Source: a virus. Taken from it: DNA of 53,649 bases. A program made the position numbers and the translations under genes. Positions within the stretch are counted from its first letter, which is position 1. Each line of letters starts with the position of its first letter. The stretch lies in IMG/VR virus record IMGVR_UViG_3300013094_000065, positions 1 through 53,649 of that record. One strand, written 5' to 3'. Below, in pieces: positions 16,301-25,195 of the stretch. Below the pieces are notes generated by a model. That model had not been told where the DNA came from. It made no database searches and was given only the letters and a program-made list of their open reading frames with translations.

Positions 16301-17313
16301 ATACATATTGTGTTACTGTTTGCGACAAACATATTGAGATATCCGGATTGCGTCCAGCTTAAACACAACCCAGTACCGCAACAGGTGCCCATGACAATTA
16401 ATGAAGTTTGGGCTTGTACGCATGATGAACCGCATACAACGGGAGAAATAACACAAGTGCCGGCACTCACATAGTTTGCCGCGCAGATACAACAAGCAGA
16501 ACATATTCCAATTACACCGCACACAACATTGCCCATTACACAATTGCCGGCACAAATAATTCCGCCTGTACACCACCCACCTACCGAGCATCCCCAACAT
16601 TGTGGATACACATATGTGCCTATTACACAAGAACCAGAACAAATCATGCCAGCCGATGCAACGCAACAGGCACTACAGATATTTCCAGTTTCGGAACATA
16701 CATATGTACAGGAAATTATACCGCCAGATTGTGTACAAATACATCCAAGATACGCTTGAGGAGATACTATACATCCGCCGGCACATACACAACACGGTGT
16801 TGTTATGTTGCCTGCACACGCACATATCGATGTACCAGCAATGATACAGGTACCGGCAGTAACACAAGTACCAGCGGTAACACAAGTACCAGCGGTAACT
16901 GCGCCACTGCTACAAATAACGGCGCTACACAAACATGTAGATGCTTTGACAATTGTGGTACAAACAGATCCGTTGATCTGAAGTTTATCAGTGACATTAT
17001 CAGTACCGGTTCCTAGTAATACGTTGCCAGAATATTGAGCAATTTTTACCAACCCAGTGTTTATAACTTCAATGCTCGGGATACCAGATATATCGTTTGC
17101 TGAGAATATTGTTCCCGACATTGAATTGGCAATAGAAAACAATTGCGCTGTAGAACCTTCAAACGAGAGAGTACCTGAATTTTGCGGGTATGTTCTTAAT
17201 GTTATATTTTGCGGAGCAGTAGTAGCATTTGCCCCAGAAAATACAATTTTGGGTACGTCGGAAGAACTTCCTATATTAGGAGTAATTACGAGGTTCTGGT
17301 CGGTCAATGCCAT
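13348..17313 (-). CDS. Cysteine-rich repeat fibre protein (1321 aa, about 160 Cys)
   Basis: Residues 1-117 form a cysteine-free beta-rich head (MALTDQNLVITPNIGSSSDV). Residues ~118-1065 are imperfect repeats of the type VCTPGYMCASSCIIAGGYMY, with Cys at about one residue in six and almost no charged residues. A C-terminal region from ~1066 resumes normal composition and holds KSFRIDHPHPDLNDTHEL and VESPFADIIYSG, a domain found at the ends of phage fibres and shared with the 1632-aa neighbour. In related fibres the repeat positions hold Ala, Ser or Thr. Normal sequence at both ends in the same frame argues against a frame error. A CTAAATA promoter lies 24 bases upstream. Likely a virion appendage; the role of the cysteines is unknown. 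Confidence 0.8.
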   Translation of the reverse strand: MALTDQNLVITPNIGSSSDVPKIVFSGANATTAPQNITLRTYPQNSGTLSFEGSTAQLFSIANSMSGTIFSANDISGIPSIEVINTGLVKIAQYSGNVLLGTGTDNVTDKLQINGSVCTTIVKASTCLCSAVICSSGAVTAGTCVTAGTCVTAGTCIIAGTSICACAGNITTPCCVCAGGCIVSPQAYLGCICTQSGGIISCTYVCSETGNICSACCVASAGMICSGSCVIGTYVYPQCWGCSVGGWCTGGIICAGNCVMGNVVCGVIGICSACCICAANYVSAGTCVISPVVCGSSCVQAQTSLIVMGTCCGTGLCLSWTQSGYLNMFVANSNTICICGSGATGCGASFCASCVISAPTLCGSLIGCATTACCACCALYAYCSVPGSNFNVNCSVVVSGGVNAGAMICSATCLYSPCIYATCYLCSAGYICANCCIYAGAYSCAGTCMISPVICGTTAVCSASFWGCLNGCSTCTYCACCALYACCSVPGSNFYVNCCILATGGICTSSVMCAGSTIQAAGGIYGAFLCSCNNLRITAPTAVNCLCCATFGSIEIADPSPSNSGCWFIPGYHQISTLSGYGYRQHLTIGQYRPSNGGWGAAFIAVGGNDSYPTVFWCFDYAGNMCGQGAITSGGLMYACGGVCSAGMICTSSCHYSPYSYAIGGGSCSNCCFVTCGCVIANQCVCTSTLCVVSGAGAFFNGVNVCSCCCVLSSGCICSSICVGAPQVTGFTYVLAGSMVCSQGCVVAAGYSYTGNWLCAGSGVCTGGYICATGCIQTSCGLNSSGCVLSSNYMCTGNYVQAYGWIYGGSGLCSCGLICIQGGVSLQNSGGNLYMCSCSYWYCFGPLNSSWVYNNTNTVAGHYYYNCICSAQSISALYLCAGCCVYAGAYSCAGICVIAPYICACYYVMSCCGYFTTCICTNGGMISAGYFCSYQCICGLNMIHTNGCLIADGYSYTSNWLCAGSGVCTPGYMCVGCFVQAQCLYAPNCICTNNGFIAAGYICSYQCICGLNMIHTNGCLIADGYSYTSNWLCAGSGVCTPGYMCASSCIIAGGYMYAGGWLCAGGGVCTPGCTIGCAGGGIGTSSPGGFFGGGRAFMVYGNGGAGELRVSGCSPKLEFDSNGYCSWHTELDGNGLNWVQTGIRYSFVLCNGGNACLSGVFYANAKSFRIDHPHPDLNDTHELIHMSVESPFADIIYSGSAVLSQGIAVIDVDQESGMTSGTFEELCVNARIFTSNESDWDEVKGTLDGNQLTILCKNPDSVATVSWMVIAERHDQFMVDNDATDHTGRVIVERVKEPKKEILQPRADYQCHYEQTQGIPT
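14181..14523. repeat. Near-identical 130-base direct repeats, 213 bases apart
   Basis: Bases 14181-14310 and 14394-14523 are nearly identical; the difference I noticed is GTA versus GTG in an otherwise shared run. The spacing equals 71 codons, so the repeat unit is duplicated in frame inside the cysteine-rich fibre gene. A shorter, more diverged copy of part of the unit lies near 15005-15070. Confidence 0.8.
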
Positions 17314-17336
17314 TAATAATCCTTAAACTTATCAAG

Positions 17337-17343
17337 TATTTAG
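17337..17343 (-). promoter_or_regulatory. Late-type promoter (CTAAATA) for the cysteine-rich fibre
   Basis: The reverse strand reads CTAAATACTTG, 24 bases upstream of the ATG at 17313. An AAGGAT Shine-Dalgarno lies between them. The element falls directly after the LamG-like gene's stop. Confidence 0.5.
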
Positions 17344-17350
17344 TTGATCT

Positions 17351-18022
17351 CTAGATACCGTATCGACCTCTGAGGGCATAGTAATTTTGATATGCTTCTG
17401 TTGCGGATAAAGCACGATTATACATTTTTGCCACCGGCATAAGCCCGGCCATGTATCCTGTGTATACCCCCACATTTAATGCTGAAGAAAAAGACGAACT
17501 ATAATTTACTAGGGTATAGGTGGAAGTAGCAACTTGTGCTCCGTTTATATACAAAACAGAAACACCGTTATAAAAAGTTCCAATAGCATGATACCATGTA
17601 AAATTTGTTAGACCCGATGGACTGGTAAGATCTCCGCCAGTCCCGCTGATAATGTTTTCCCAACGTAGTGTACCATTGCCCGCGGAGTAAAAATTTATAT
17701 ACGTGGGGGAGGTTGAAAAGCTCATAAATCCCTGTGCTCTGCTTTGTATGTCATTAGAGTTAAATATCATCTCCATAGACACCCCACCAGATAGATTTAG
17801 AGTAACCGTTGGGGTAACAACATATCCAGAGGTTCCATTAAGTGCCATAGATCCTCCATTTGTGGCATTGTATGATATACCACCTGTTAATGTTCCAACA
17901 ACACCACTACCTGTTAAATCAGTCCAAACGCTACCGCTTCCGGGATAGGATTTGGTATTAGCGGCATCATATGCCAATATCAATCCACTTGTTGCTATAC
18001 TTGGCCCTATTGCTATACTCAT
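17351..18022 (-). CDS. LamG / concanavalin-like lectin fold protein
   Basis: The 223-aa protein begins with SIATSGLILAYDAANTKSYP and contains WTDLTGSG, GGSMALNGTSGYV, SMEMIFNSND, WYHAIGTFYNGVSVLYINGA and MAGLMPVAKMYNRALSATEA. This is the ordered motif set of LamG-like jelly-roll domains common in phage and environmental adhesion proteins (L-ily-AnN.sYpg, W.DlsG, W.hva.t..g....YvNG, yNRaLs..Ei). Such domains bind carbohydrate or protein surfaces, so a receptor-binding or fibre tip role is inferred. GGAG precedes the ATG and the gene starts 2 bases after the stop of the 1632-aa fibre gene, so the two are probably translated as a pair. Confidence 0.82.
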   Translation of the reverse strand: MSIAIGPSIATSGLILAYDAANTKSYPGSGSVWTDLTGSGVVGTLTGGISYNATNGGSMALNGTSGYVVTPTVTLNLSGGVSMEMIFNSNDIQSRAQGFMSFSTSPTYINFYSAGNGTLRWENIISGTGGDLTSPSGLTNFTWYHAIGTFYNGVSVLYINGAQVATSTYTLVNYSSSFSSALNVGVYTGYMAGLMPVAKMYNRALSATEAYQNYYALRGRYGI

Positions 18023-18024
18023 AC

Positions 18025-21000
18025 TTAAAACTCCACTTTCAAATCGTCTATATCTTTACGTATACCGGTAAATGACCAGTAGAATTTATATTCTTTTCTA
18101 TCAAAAAATCCCTGTTTACATCTGACGGTAAACTCGTCCTTGTCTACATTTATATTTTCAACCCAAAGTACTTTACTGTGTTGTATATTAGTTATCTGAA
18201 CTTGCACACCTTGTTGTTTACATAATCCATGAATATAATCTGGTAATTTTACAACACACTTGCCATTGGTTAAGATGTCTTCACCAGTTAATCTTATTCC
18301 ATGATATGGTGATTCTAAACTGCCATAGCATAATTGCATTCCTTCTTTAGTTGGATGATCAATTACAAAAGATTTAGTTGTGGCTGCAAAACTACCATTG
18401 ACTTGAAGTGTATATGTTGTATTAGTGGATGTGCCGATACCAACCTGACCGGTCGAATTAATATCCAATGCTCTTGTAGCTCCACCGGTTCCAACGAACC
18501 AGGTATGAGACAATGCGTAGTTTGACCAAGAAATATATTGAGCTGTACTTCTATTATACGAATTAAAGTATGGACCACTACCAACTGCTGAACCTGACGT
18601 AAAGAATTCAATACCGGCTGCTCCACCAGCACTAACCACTAACGGTCCTTGAGGATTTGTAGAGCCAATACCAACATACCCGGCGGATGTAATGCGCACT
18701 GATTCTGAACGAGTTGCTATATTTCTAAATTGAATATTTCCACCAGAACCGCCAATGTTGTCTATGAATAAATTACCGCTACCGCCATAAAAGATTTCGT
18801 ATCCATCAGACCCCGTAAAAGACAACCCTAAATTTGCCCGGGTGGTGTTGACAATTTGAATTCCGCTGCCAGTCCCAAAAGTAGGTGTAGTTGTACCAAT
18901 ACCAACATTACCGTTAGTTAGGATAACTACGGAATTATTACTTGAATTAGTAACAAATCCTATAGGAGCATAAAGTGATGTGGCTCTGTTATAAGATAAA
19001 AAATCTACGCCATTAATTCCTGTATAATTGCCAGCTGGAGCAATTTCCAATCCCACAGCTCCGCTGTTTGAAACTACTAATTTATTCTGTGGATTTGTAG
19101 TACCAATGCCAACAACATCTGTACTTGGGTTAATAATAAAACTACTTGTGGTATACAAAGATTGTGCGGTTGGGATTGCGTTGTTTGCGCTGACAAATGT
19201 TGGATAATAACTTGCGTTGGTGGCAGTAGACTGTGTCTTGACTTGAGAAACCCCACCAGAAAATGCCCCAACAAATGTTGTAGCGGTAACAATAGTACTG
19301 AAATATCCCCCACCTTCTACACTTAGCTTTGCGCCCTGCTGTGGGGAGGTCCAGTTGGCACTGATCTGTAGGTTCCCATTAATATCCAGATTTATTACAG
19401 TCCCACCACTTATTTGTGTCTGTAATCCGCCTAATGTATTAGTTACGTCGATATAACTGGTACCGCCAGATGTACCAAAACTCATACGATTTGCACTACC
19501 GGATTGTCTTGAATAAATCGGGCCATTCACATCTAATATGTTACCGCCGCCATATACATCAGTATCAGCAGGAGCACTTGTACCTATACCAAATTTGTTA
19601 CCGGTTGGAATATAAACTAATCCGCTGGGACCGTTGGCTTCTAATGTAGCCAATCCAGTTGAAGTATTGGCAAATACCATGTACTGCGGCACTGAACTAC
19701 TTGATAATTGTGTTAAATTAACTGCCGAAACTGTAACAGTAGACCATGTTGGTGGTGAGCTGGATCCTTGACTTTGTAAATATTGCCCGGAGATTCCATA
19801 ACTTGAAGTTGACCCAACTCCCAAAGAACCCGAAAAGTTGAGAGTATTAGTTATTGTTGTAATACCGCCAACATACAATCCACCTCCAATCCCAACCCCA
19901 CCTACTACTTGTAAAGCACCTGTAGTTGTACTTGTGCTTGATAGCGCACTGTTAACAAATAATTGCCCACTTGCAGTAGTAATATTAGTTATTATTAAAT
20001 TAGGAGTACTTAGTTGGCTAACTGACAGCGTGTAAGTTAGCGAGCTTGTGGCGGTAGTTATACCGCTATTATATTGGAATAACAGTTGGCCTGCTGAAAA
20101 TCCGCTAATATTTGATGCAGTAGTTGCAGTTCCTGTTAAATTACCAATAAAAGTTGTAGCAGTAACATCTCCGTTGATATAAGCACCACCATTAATACTC
20201 AACAATGCGCCTTGCTGTTGATTATAGCTGGTAGACGTTGGCGACATTGTTATGCCACCTATGGCATTTATATTAAATGCCGCACCACTATATTCAACCA
20301 ACCCGCCGCTGTTGTTGTCTTTAATATATTGACCGTTAGCAAAGTTAATAGGAGTTGTTTGGGCAAGGCTAACGGTTCCAACAACACTTAATGTTCCTGT
20401 TACAGTGAATATAGACCCATTCCATGTTAAATTATTACTGCCGCTTAACAATCCACCTGTGCCAGCATAAGTAACTTGATTAGTAGTTAATCCTGTGTCA
20501 GTAATATTGGCTGCTTTTAATCCAGTTGCCGCACTGCCGCCAACTACCCAGTTTGTTGTACCATCAAACAAGAAACTTGCATATGGCGTAGAAGTTGTGC
20601 CAATTTCAATACCGCTACTTGCAGCCAGTAATGCAGTAGTACTTGCTGTTGCTAATGCTAAAACTTTATCGCCAGTTAAAATAGCAGTACTGTTGACATA
20701 TGTTTGTGTTCCGTCAACATATAAATCACCAGTTAAGTATAAACTATTTGTAGCCGCATCGAAGGTAAATCCTGTACTAGCAAATGCAGTTTGGTTAGAC
20801 CCTTCTGCCGCAACCATAACAGGATATAATGTGTTTGATGTAGTATTAGTAGCATTAATAATGTTGCTTGGACCAGCACTGCCTGAATATCCAATACTTC
20901 CAGTATACCCCATAGACCCAGCATAGCCTTGAGATCCCGAATAGCCCTGTGATCCGGCATATCCAATACTACCAGCATAACCAATGCTTCCGGTATATCC

Positions 21001-22923
21001 TGACGATCCAGCATATCCAATACTACCAGTGTAGCCTATCGTGCCTTGCGATCCGGTATATCCTGACGATCCGGCATATCCGATACTACCTGCATATCCG
21101 ATACTACCTGCATATCCAATACTACCAGCATATCCAATGCTACCGGTATATCCCTGTATGCCCTGTGAGCCGGTATAACCCACACTTCCCCAGTAACCAG
21201 CACTGCCACTATATCCCTGTATGCCTTGCGATCCAGTATAACCCACACTTCCCCAGTAACCAGCACTGCCACTATATCCCTGTATGCCTTGTGAGCCGGT
21301 ATAACCCACACTTCCCCAGTAACCAGCACTGCCATTATACCCGGCTGATCCACTATATCCCTGTATGCCTTGTGAGCCGGTATAACCCACACTTCCCCAG
21401 TAACCAGCACTGCCGGAATATCCAATACTACCGGTATAACCCACACTTCCCCAGTAACCAGCACTGCCATTATACCCAGCTGATCCGGTGTAGCCTTGTA
21501 TGCCCTGTGATCCAGTATAACCCACACTTCCCCAATAACCAGCACTGCCATTATACCCAGCTGATCCACTATATCCCTGTATGCCTTGCGATCCAGTATA
21601 ACCCACACTTCCCCAGTAACCAGCACTGCCGGTATATCCTACACTGCCATCATATCCGGCAGTACCTCGACTACCAGTATATCCTTGACTACCGGTATAT
21701 CCTACACTACCACTATATCCATATCCAACAGTAATTCCATTGATAGTAATCGGTCCAGATACATTTAATGCTCCGCCAATACCAACACCGCCGCTAACAA
21801 CCAACGCACCAGTAGTGGTCGAAATTGATGTTGTTGTATTAGTAATTGTAAAGATATCTGGTGTGGTTATTAGTGTTGTTGTAATTGTGGTATACTGTAT
21901 GTCTAATTCTTGAGCAATAATTTTACCACCGACATATAAACTTCCACCAATACCAACCCCACCAGTTACTTGTAACGCACCTGTATTTGTGGCAGAGGCA
22001 TTTGTATTATTGGTAATTGTTACTACGTTATTGGTTGTAGAACCTCGACTGGTAATACTTTGTAATGTGCTTGTATTCCATATTGTAACAGCGCCAGTTG
22101 AAGTATTAATTGCAGTATCTGTGCCAGCGGTAATACTAGTAACATATCCAGTACCAGTGCCAGTTCCGGTTAGTACAGTGTTGCCATTGCTATAAATTGT
22201 ACCAGCGTAAATTGCTCCTTGTATGCCAACTCCACCAGTTACAGTTAATGCCCCAGATGTTGTACTAGTGCTTGCTGTACTATTAGTAATATTAATAGAA
22301 TTTGTAGTTGTAAATCCTCGATCAGTTACCAGTTGCAATGTATCAGTATTGCTAATTGAAATAGTACCTGTACTTGTACTTACGCTTATACCGGTACTAC
22401 CTGTAGTTAGTGTCCGTACACCCAAATTGTTAATAGTAAATGATGTAGCAGTACCTGTGCTTATTACGCTAGATACACCAATATATGTACTTCCAGCGGG
22501 AGTGACACTGGTAACAACTCTGTTGTTATTATCATATAATGAATTGGCATAGATGGGATTTGTAGTACTATTGCCTCTATTTGTAATAGTTTGTAGTGTG
22601 CTTGTATTCCAAACTACAACAGGTCCAGTAGATGTGCTAACCGCAGTATCAGTGCCAGCAGTTAAACTTGTGACACCATAGGCGCCAATTGTTGCAGTTG
22701 TAAGGGCCCGAGCATTATTATCATATACTGCGGATGCGTATAAATTTCCACCAACACCAACTCCTCCAGAAATTATTGCCGCGCCTGTTGTGGTAGATGT
22801 ACTTGTTGCCGTTGATGTGGCATTAAATGTTGTGACCGTGGTAGCTTGTGCTACTACGTTTCGATTGCCATCCACGAATAGTGTGCCAGCAATCGATACC
22901 CCGTCTTTGACCTTAAACGTCAT
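18025..22923 (-). CDS. Long tail fibre-like protein with collagen-like repeat (1632 aa)
   Basis: The N-terminal ~390 residues carry repeats of the type TGAL-x-V-x-GGVGIGG, shared with the neighbouring genes. Residues ~396-681 are an uninterrupted Gly-X-Y tract built on GYTGS, with no proline until its last triplet. After a beta-repeat region come VGIGTTNPQNKLVV-type repeats (~1270-1510), a common fibre motif, and the C-terminal domain with KSFVIDHPTKEG, ESPYHGIRL and FYWSFTGIRKDI, related to the end of the cysteine-rich fibre. No enzymatic motif is visible. It is most likely a trimeric virion appendage. GAGG lies before the ATG. Long antisense frames over the repeat tract are composition artefacts. 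Confidence 0.82.
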   Translation of the reverse strand: MTFKVKDGVSIAGTLFVDGNRNVVAQATTVTTFNATSTATSTSTTTGAAIISGGVGVGGNLYASAVYDNNARALTTATIGAYGVTSLTAGTDTAVSTSTGPVVVWNTSTLQTITNRGNSTTNPIYANSLYDNNNRVVTSVTPAGSTYIGVSSVISTGTATSFTINNLGVRTLTTGSTGISVSTSTGTISISNTDTLQLVTDRGFTTTNSINITNSTASTSTTSGALTVTGGVGIQGAIYAGTIYSNGNTVLTGTGTGTGYVTSITAGTDTAINTSTGAVTIWNTSTLQSITSRGSTTNNVVTITNNTNASATNTGALQVTGGVGIGGSLYVGGKIIAQELDIQYTTITTTLITTPDIFTITNTTTSISTTTGALVVSGGVGIGGALNVSGPITINGITVGYGYSGSVGYTGSQGYTGSRGTAGYDGSVGYTGSAGYWGSVGYTGSQGIQGYSGSAGYNGSAGYWGSVGYTGSQGIQGYTGSAGYNGSAGYWGSVGYTGSIGYSGSAGYWGSVGYTGSQGIQGYSGSAGYNGSAGYWGSVGYTGSQGIQGYSGSAGYWGSVGYTGSQGIQGYSGSAGYWGSVGYTGSQGIQGYTGSIGYAGSIGYAGSIGYAGSIGYAGSSGYTGSQGTIGYTGSIGYAGSSGYTGSIGYAGSIGYAGSQGYSGSQGYAGSMGYTGSIGYSGSAGPSNIINATNTTSNTLYPVMVAAEGSNQTAFASTGFTFDAATNSLYLTGDLYVDGTQTYVNSTAILTGDKVLALATASTTALLAASSGIEIGTTSTPYASFLFDGTTNWVVGGSAATGLKAANITDTGLTTNQVTYAGTGGLLSGSNNLTWNGSIFTVTGTLSVVGTVSLAQTTPINFANGQYIKDNNSGGLVEYSGAAFNINAIGGITMSPTSTSYNQQQGALLSINGGAYINGDVTATTFIGNLTGTATTASNISGFSAGQLLFQYNSGITTATSSLTYTLSVSQLSTPNLIITNITTASGQLFVNSALSSTSTTTGALQVVGGVGIGGGLYVGGITTITNTLNFSGSLGVGSTSSYGISGQYLQSQGSSSPPTWSTVTVSAVNLTQLSSSSVPQYMVFANTSTGLATLEANGPSGLVYIPTGNKFGIGTSAPADTDVYGGGNILDVNGPIYSRQSGSANRMSFGTSGGTSYIDVTNTLGGLQTQISGGTVINLDINGNLQISANWTSPQQGAKLSVEGGGYFSTIVTATTFVGAFSGGVSQVKTQSTATNASYYPTFVSANNAIPTAQSLYTTSSFIINPSTDVVGIGTTNPQNKLVVSNSGAVGLEIAPAGNYTGINGVDFLSYNRATSLYAPIGFVTNSSNNSVVILTNGNVGIGTTTPTFGTGSGIQIVNTTRANLGLSFTGSDGYEIFYGGSGNLFIDNIGGSGGNIQFRNIATRSESVRITSAGYVGIGSTNPQGPLVVSAGGAAGIEFFTSGSAVGSGPYFNSYNRSTAQYISWSNYALSHTWFVGTGGATRALDINSTGQVGIGTSTNTTYTLQVNGSFAATTKSFVIDHPTKEGMQLCYGSLESPYHGIRLTGEDILTNGKCVVKLPDYIHGLCKQQGVQVQITNIQHSKVLWVENINVDKDEFTVRCKQGFFDRKEYKFYWSFTGIRKDIDDLKVEF
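20880..21735 (-). repeat. Collagen-like Gly-X-Y tract, about 94 triplets
   Basis: The tract encodes alternating Gly-Tyr-(T/S/A/W/N) and Gly-Ser-(V/A/Q/I) triplets. A longer cassette of the form AGYWGSVGYTGS, usually followed by QGIQGY, recurs seven times, and this is visible in DNA as tandem repeats with interchangeable spacers. Gly is kept at every third residue throughout. Pro appears only at the final AGPSN. Confidence 0.9.
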
Positions 22924-22973
22924 GTCCTCGTCCCTTTATTAATCAGAGGAAATGATTAACTAGTAATCAATTC

Positions 22974-25160
22974 TTAAATCATTCTTCTAAAACTGAATGT
23001 GTACGTACTTGATCCAGTATTTGTAGTATCGCCCGCGATTTGTAAAGCCATATATCCACCATTTGTCCGTAAAACTTGTAAGAAAATTGCTCCAGCACCA
23101 CTGGCTGCTCCAGCTCTATGTAACGTAATTTCATCATAAGATGATTCGCTATCCACAGCACTATACCAACTCATCACTCCAGTATAGTAAGTATTTACCT
23201 CCCCGCCCCCTTGTGCGCTGTCGTTGGCCAAGCATTGAACCATATAGCTTCCTGTGGGCAAATTACCGTCATAAACACCGGTATTTTGCCAGGATGTGTT
23301 TAGAGTTAAACTTGTGCTTGTGGTATAGATCTGGTCAATATTTGTACCAGAAGTCATTACTAGCCCAGTATGTTGTACTGTACCAGTTGAAACAAAATTT
23401 CCGCCAATGTTTAGATTCTGTCCAATACCAACGCCACCAGTCACAGTCAATGCGCCTGTGGTTGTATTTGTCGAAGTAGTGGCATTTGTTATGGATATAG
23501 CATTGTTTGTTGTGGCACCACGGCTGCTTACACTCTGTAACGTACTTGTACTGTAAACAATAACGCTTCCAGTACTTGTGGTTACTACAGTGTCAGTACC
23601 AGCGGTTAGCGTTTGTACCCCTAAATTGTTAATAGTAAATGATGTAGCAGTACCTGTGCTTATTACACTAGATACCCCAATATATGTACTTCCGGCGGGA
23701 GTGACACTGGTGACAACTCTGTTGTTATTGTCGTACAATCCGCCGGCATAGATAGGATATGTTGTAATATTATTTCTTCCAACAATACTTTGTAGTGTAG
23801 CAGTACTGTATACTATTACGTTACCGGTACTTGTAGTTACAGCAGTATCTGTTCCAGCAGTAATACTACTTACATAACCAGATCCAGCACCACCGCTTGT
23901 CAGTACTTGATTGCCGTTACTATATATTGTACCAGCATATACAGTACCACCAATGCCCACACCACCGGTAACAATTAACGCACCAGACTGGGTGCTAAAA
24001 CTTGTTGAGGTGTTTATAATATCAATTATATTGGTTGTGGTACTTCCTCGATTCGTTACACTTTGAAATGTACTAATATCACTAACCGTCACAGCACCAG
24101 TATTTGTATTAACACTAATATCTGTGCCAGCTGTGATACTTGTAACATACCCTGTACTGGTGCCGCTACCAGTTAATACTGCGTTTCCATTACTATAAAT
24201 CATGCCGGCATAAATTGACCCTGTAACACCTACTCCGCCTGTGACCTGCAAGGCACCGGTTACTTGACTGGTCGCAGAAGACCCACTTTGAACAGCAATA
24301 TTTTGTGTAACCAGTAAAGATCCTGTGCTACCCGAGAATGAATATCTAAAATATAAATCATCGTAGGCAGTCTGTCCACTTGATTGTTGGAATGGAATAG
24401 CGCCCGGGCCCCCACCACTAAAGTTAGTGGCCGTACTAACAGTGACTCCGGCCAATGATGCCCAATACACTGTACCGGTGCCAACCGCTAAAACTTGCCC
24501 TTCTACACCAAGTGGTAGCATTCCGGTTTGGTTGATGTTGGTTTGATACGGTAAACTGGCAACTGCGCCGCCTAATAAATTGCCCGAGTAAGTTGCAGTT
24601 GTAGCAGTGGTAATGGACCCCTGAATCTGTCCTGTACTGGCATTCCAGGTAGCAGTAGTTGCCTGAAGGGTATTGGAAGCATCAACAAAAACTAATCCAT
24701 TCGTTGTTGTGGTCATGCCTTTGACAACAACAGTTTTGGTGTAAATGCTAGACCAAGCGTTATTACTAGAACCTAGTCCATAAAAATTATTTGCGGTGGG
24801 ATAGATGCCACCGTTAGAGATCCAGTTTGAATACCCATCAAAGGTTAAACTTATCCAGGTTTGTGTATTTGTAGTATTATTTGGATCAGTGCCAACTACG
24901 ATTCCTGATCCTATAGCTTGTAAAGCCGATAAATTTGAAAGAGTACTTAGATATATTACTTTAGTACCAATATCAACACTGGTACTTTCTATAGACGTCA
25001 CCGTGCCGTTGACCTGTAGGGCCCCGCCAACAGTCAAATTTCCACCTATATTTGTGCCGCCTAATACCGTTAAAGCATTGGAACTAGTGCTCAATATTGA
25101 CGCGGTATTACTGACTATAAGGCCATTTTTGACCTTGAAATTATTTTCGATAGTTGCCAT
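22974..25160 (-). CDS. Modular tail fibre-like structural protein (728 aa)
   Basis: The N-terminus reads ENNFKVKNGLIVSNTASILS and is followed by several GAL-x-V-x-GGVG(I/V) cassettes (residues ~24, 305, 385 and 565) separated by VTSITAGTD-type beta repeats. The C-terminal ~110 residues form a distinct domain containing GNLPTGSYMVQCLAND and TYTFSFRRMI, unlike the ends of the adjacent fibres. This suggests a different tip. A CTAAATA element lies 36 bases before the ATG. Several internal blocks (for example VTPAGSTYIGVSSVIS) are nearly the same as in the 1632-aa protein, evidence of module exchange. Virion appendage role inferred. Confidence 0.75.
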   Translation of the reverse strand: MATIENNFKVKNGLIVSNTASILSTSSNALTVLGGTNIGGNLTVGGALQVNGTVTSIESTSVDIGTKVIYLSTLSNLSALQAIGSGIVVGTDPNNTTNTQTWISLTFDGYSNWISNGGIYPTANNFYGLGSSNNAWSSIYTKTVVVKGMTTTTNGLVFVDASNTLQATTATWNASTGQIQGSITTATTATYSGNLLGGAVASLPYQTNINQTGMLPLGVEGQVLAVGTGTVYWASLAGVTVSTATNFSGGGPGAIPFQQSSGQTAYDDLYFRYSFSGSTGSLLVTQNIAVQSGSSATSQVTGALQVTGGVGVTGSIYAGMIYSNGNAVLTGSGTSTGYVTSITAGTDISVNTNTGAVTVSDISTFQSVTNRGSTTTNIIDIINTSTSFSTQSGALIVTGGVGIGGTVYAGTIYSNGNQVLTSGGAGSGYVSSITAGTDTAVTTSTGNVIVYSTATLQSIVGRNNITTYPIYAGGLYDNNNRVVTSVTPAGSTYIGVSSVISTGTATSFTINNLGVQTLTAGTDTVVTTSTGSVIVYSTSTLQSVSSRGATTNNAISITNATTSTNTTTGALTVTGGVGIGQNLNIGGNFVSTGTVQHTGLVMTSGTNIDQIYTTSTSLTLNTSWQNTGVYDGNLPTGSYMVQCLANDSAQGGGEVNTYYTGVMSWYSAVDSESSYDEITLHRAGAASGAGAIFLQVLRTNGGYMALQIAGDTTNTGSSTYTFSFRRMI

Positions 25161-25175
25161 TAGTTTCCCTTTCCA

Positions 25176-25192
25176 CGTAACGGCTGGTTACG
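25176..25192. repeat. Short inverted repeat next to a late-type promoter
   Basis: CGTAAC (25176-25181) and GTTACG (25187-25192) form a 6-bp stem with a 5-base loop, between the promoter at 25196-25202 and the ATG at 25160. It would lie in the 5' leader of the 728-aa gene mRNA. No T-run follows. Confidence 0.3.
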
Positions 25193-25195
25193 CTA

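Noticed and set aside
16205-17016. Several overlapping forward and reverse ORFs inside the cysteine-rich gene
   Set aside because: Repetitive ACA/GCA/TGT-rich DNA lacks stops in many frames. Only the 1321-codon frame joins normal domains at both ends.
20949-21734. Long forward ORF (261 codons) over the collagen-like tract
   Set aside because: It is antisense to the Gly-X-Y repeat of the 1632-aa gene, and its repetitive HY/NPHFPSNQH composition follows from the DNA repeats. It has no Shine-Dalgarno and no family.
20880-21735. Possible CRISPR array (regular repeats with spacers)
   Set aside because: The repeats are in frame, encode Gly-X-Y triplets and have no unique spacers of constant length. 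No cas gene is nearby.
25176-25192. Terminator after the 937-aa fibre gene
   Set aside because: The 6-bp stem has no T-run on either side and lies downstream of a late-type promoter, so it would be in a leader rather than at a transcript end.
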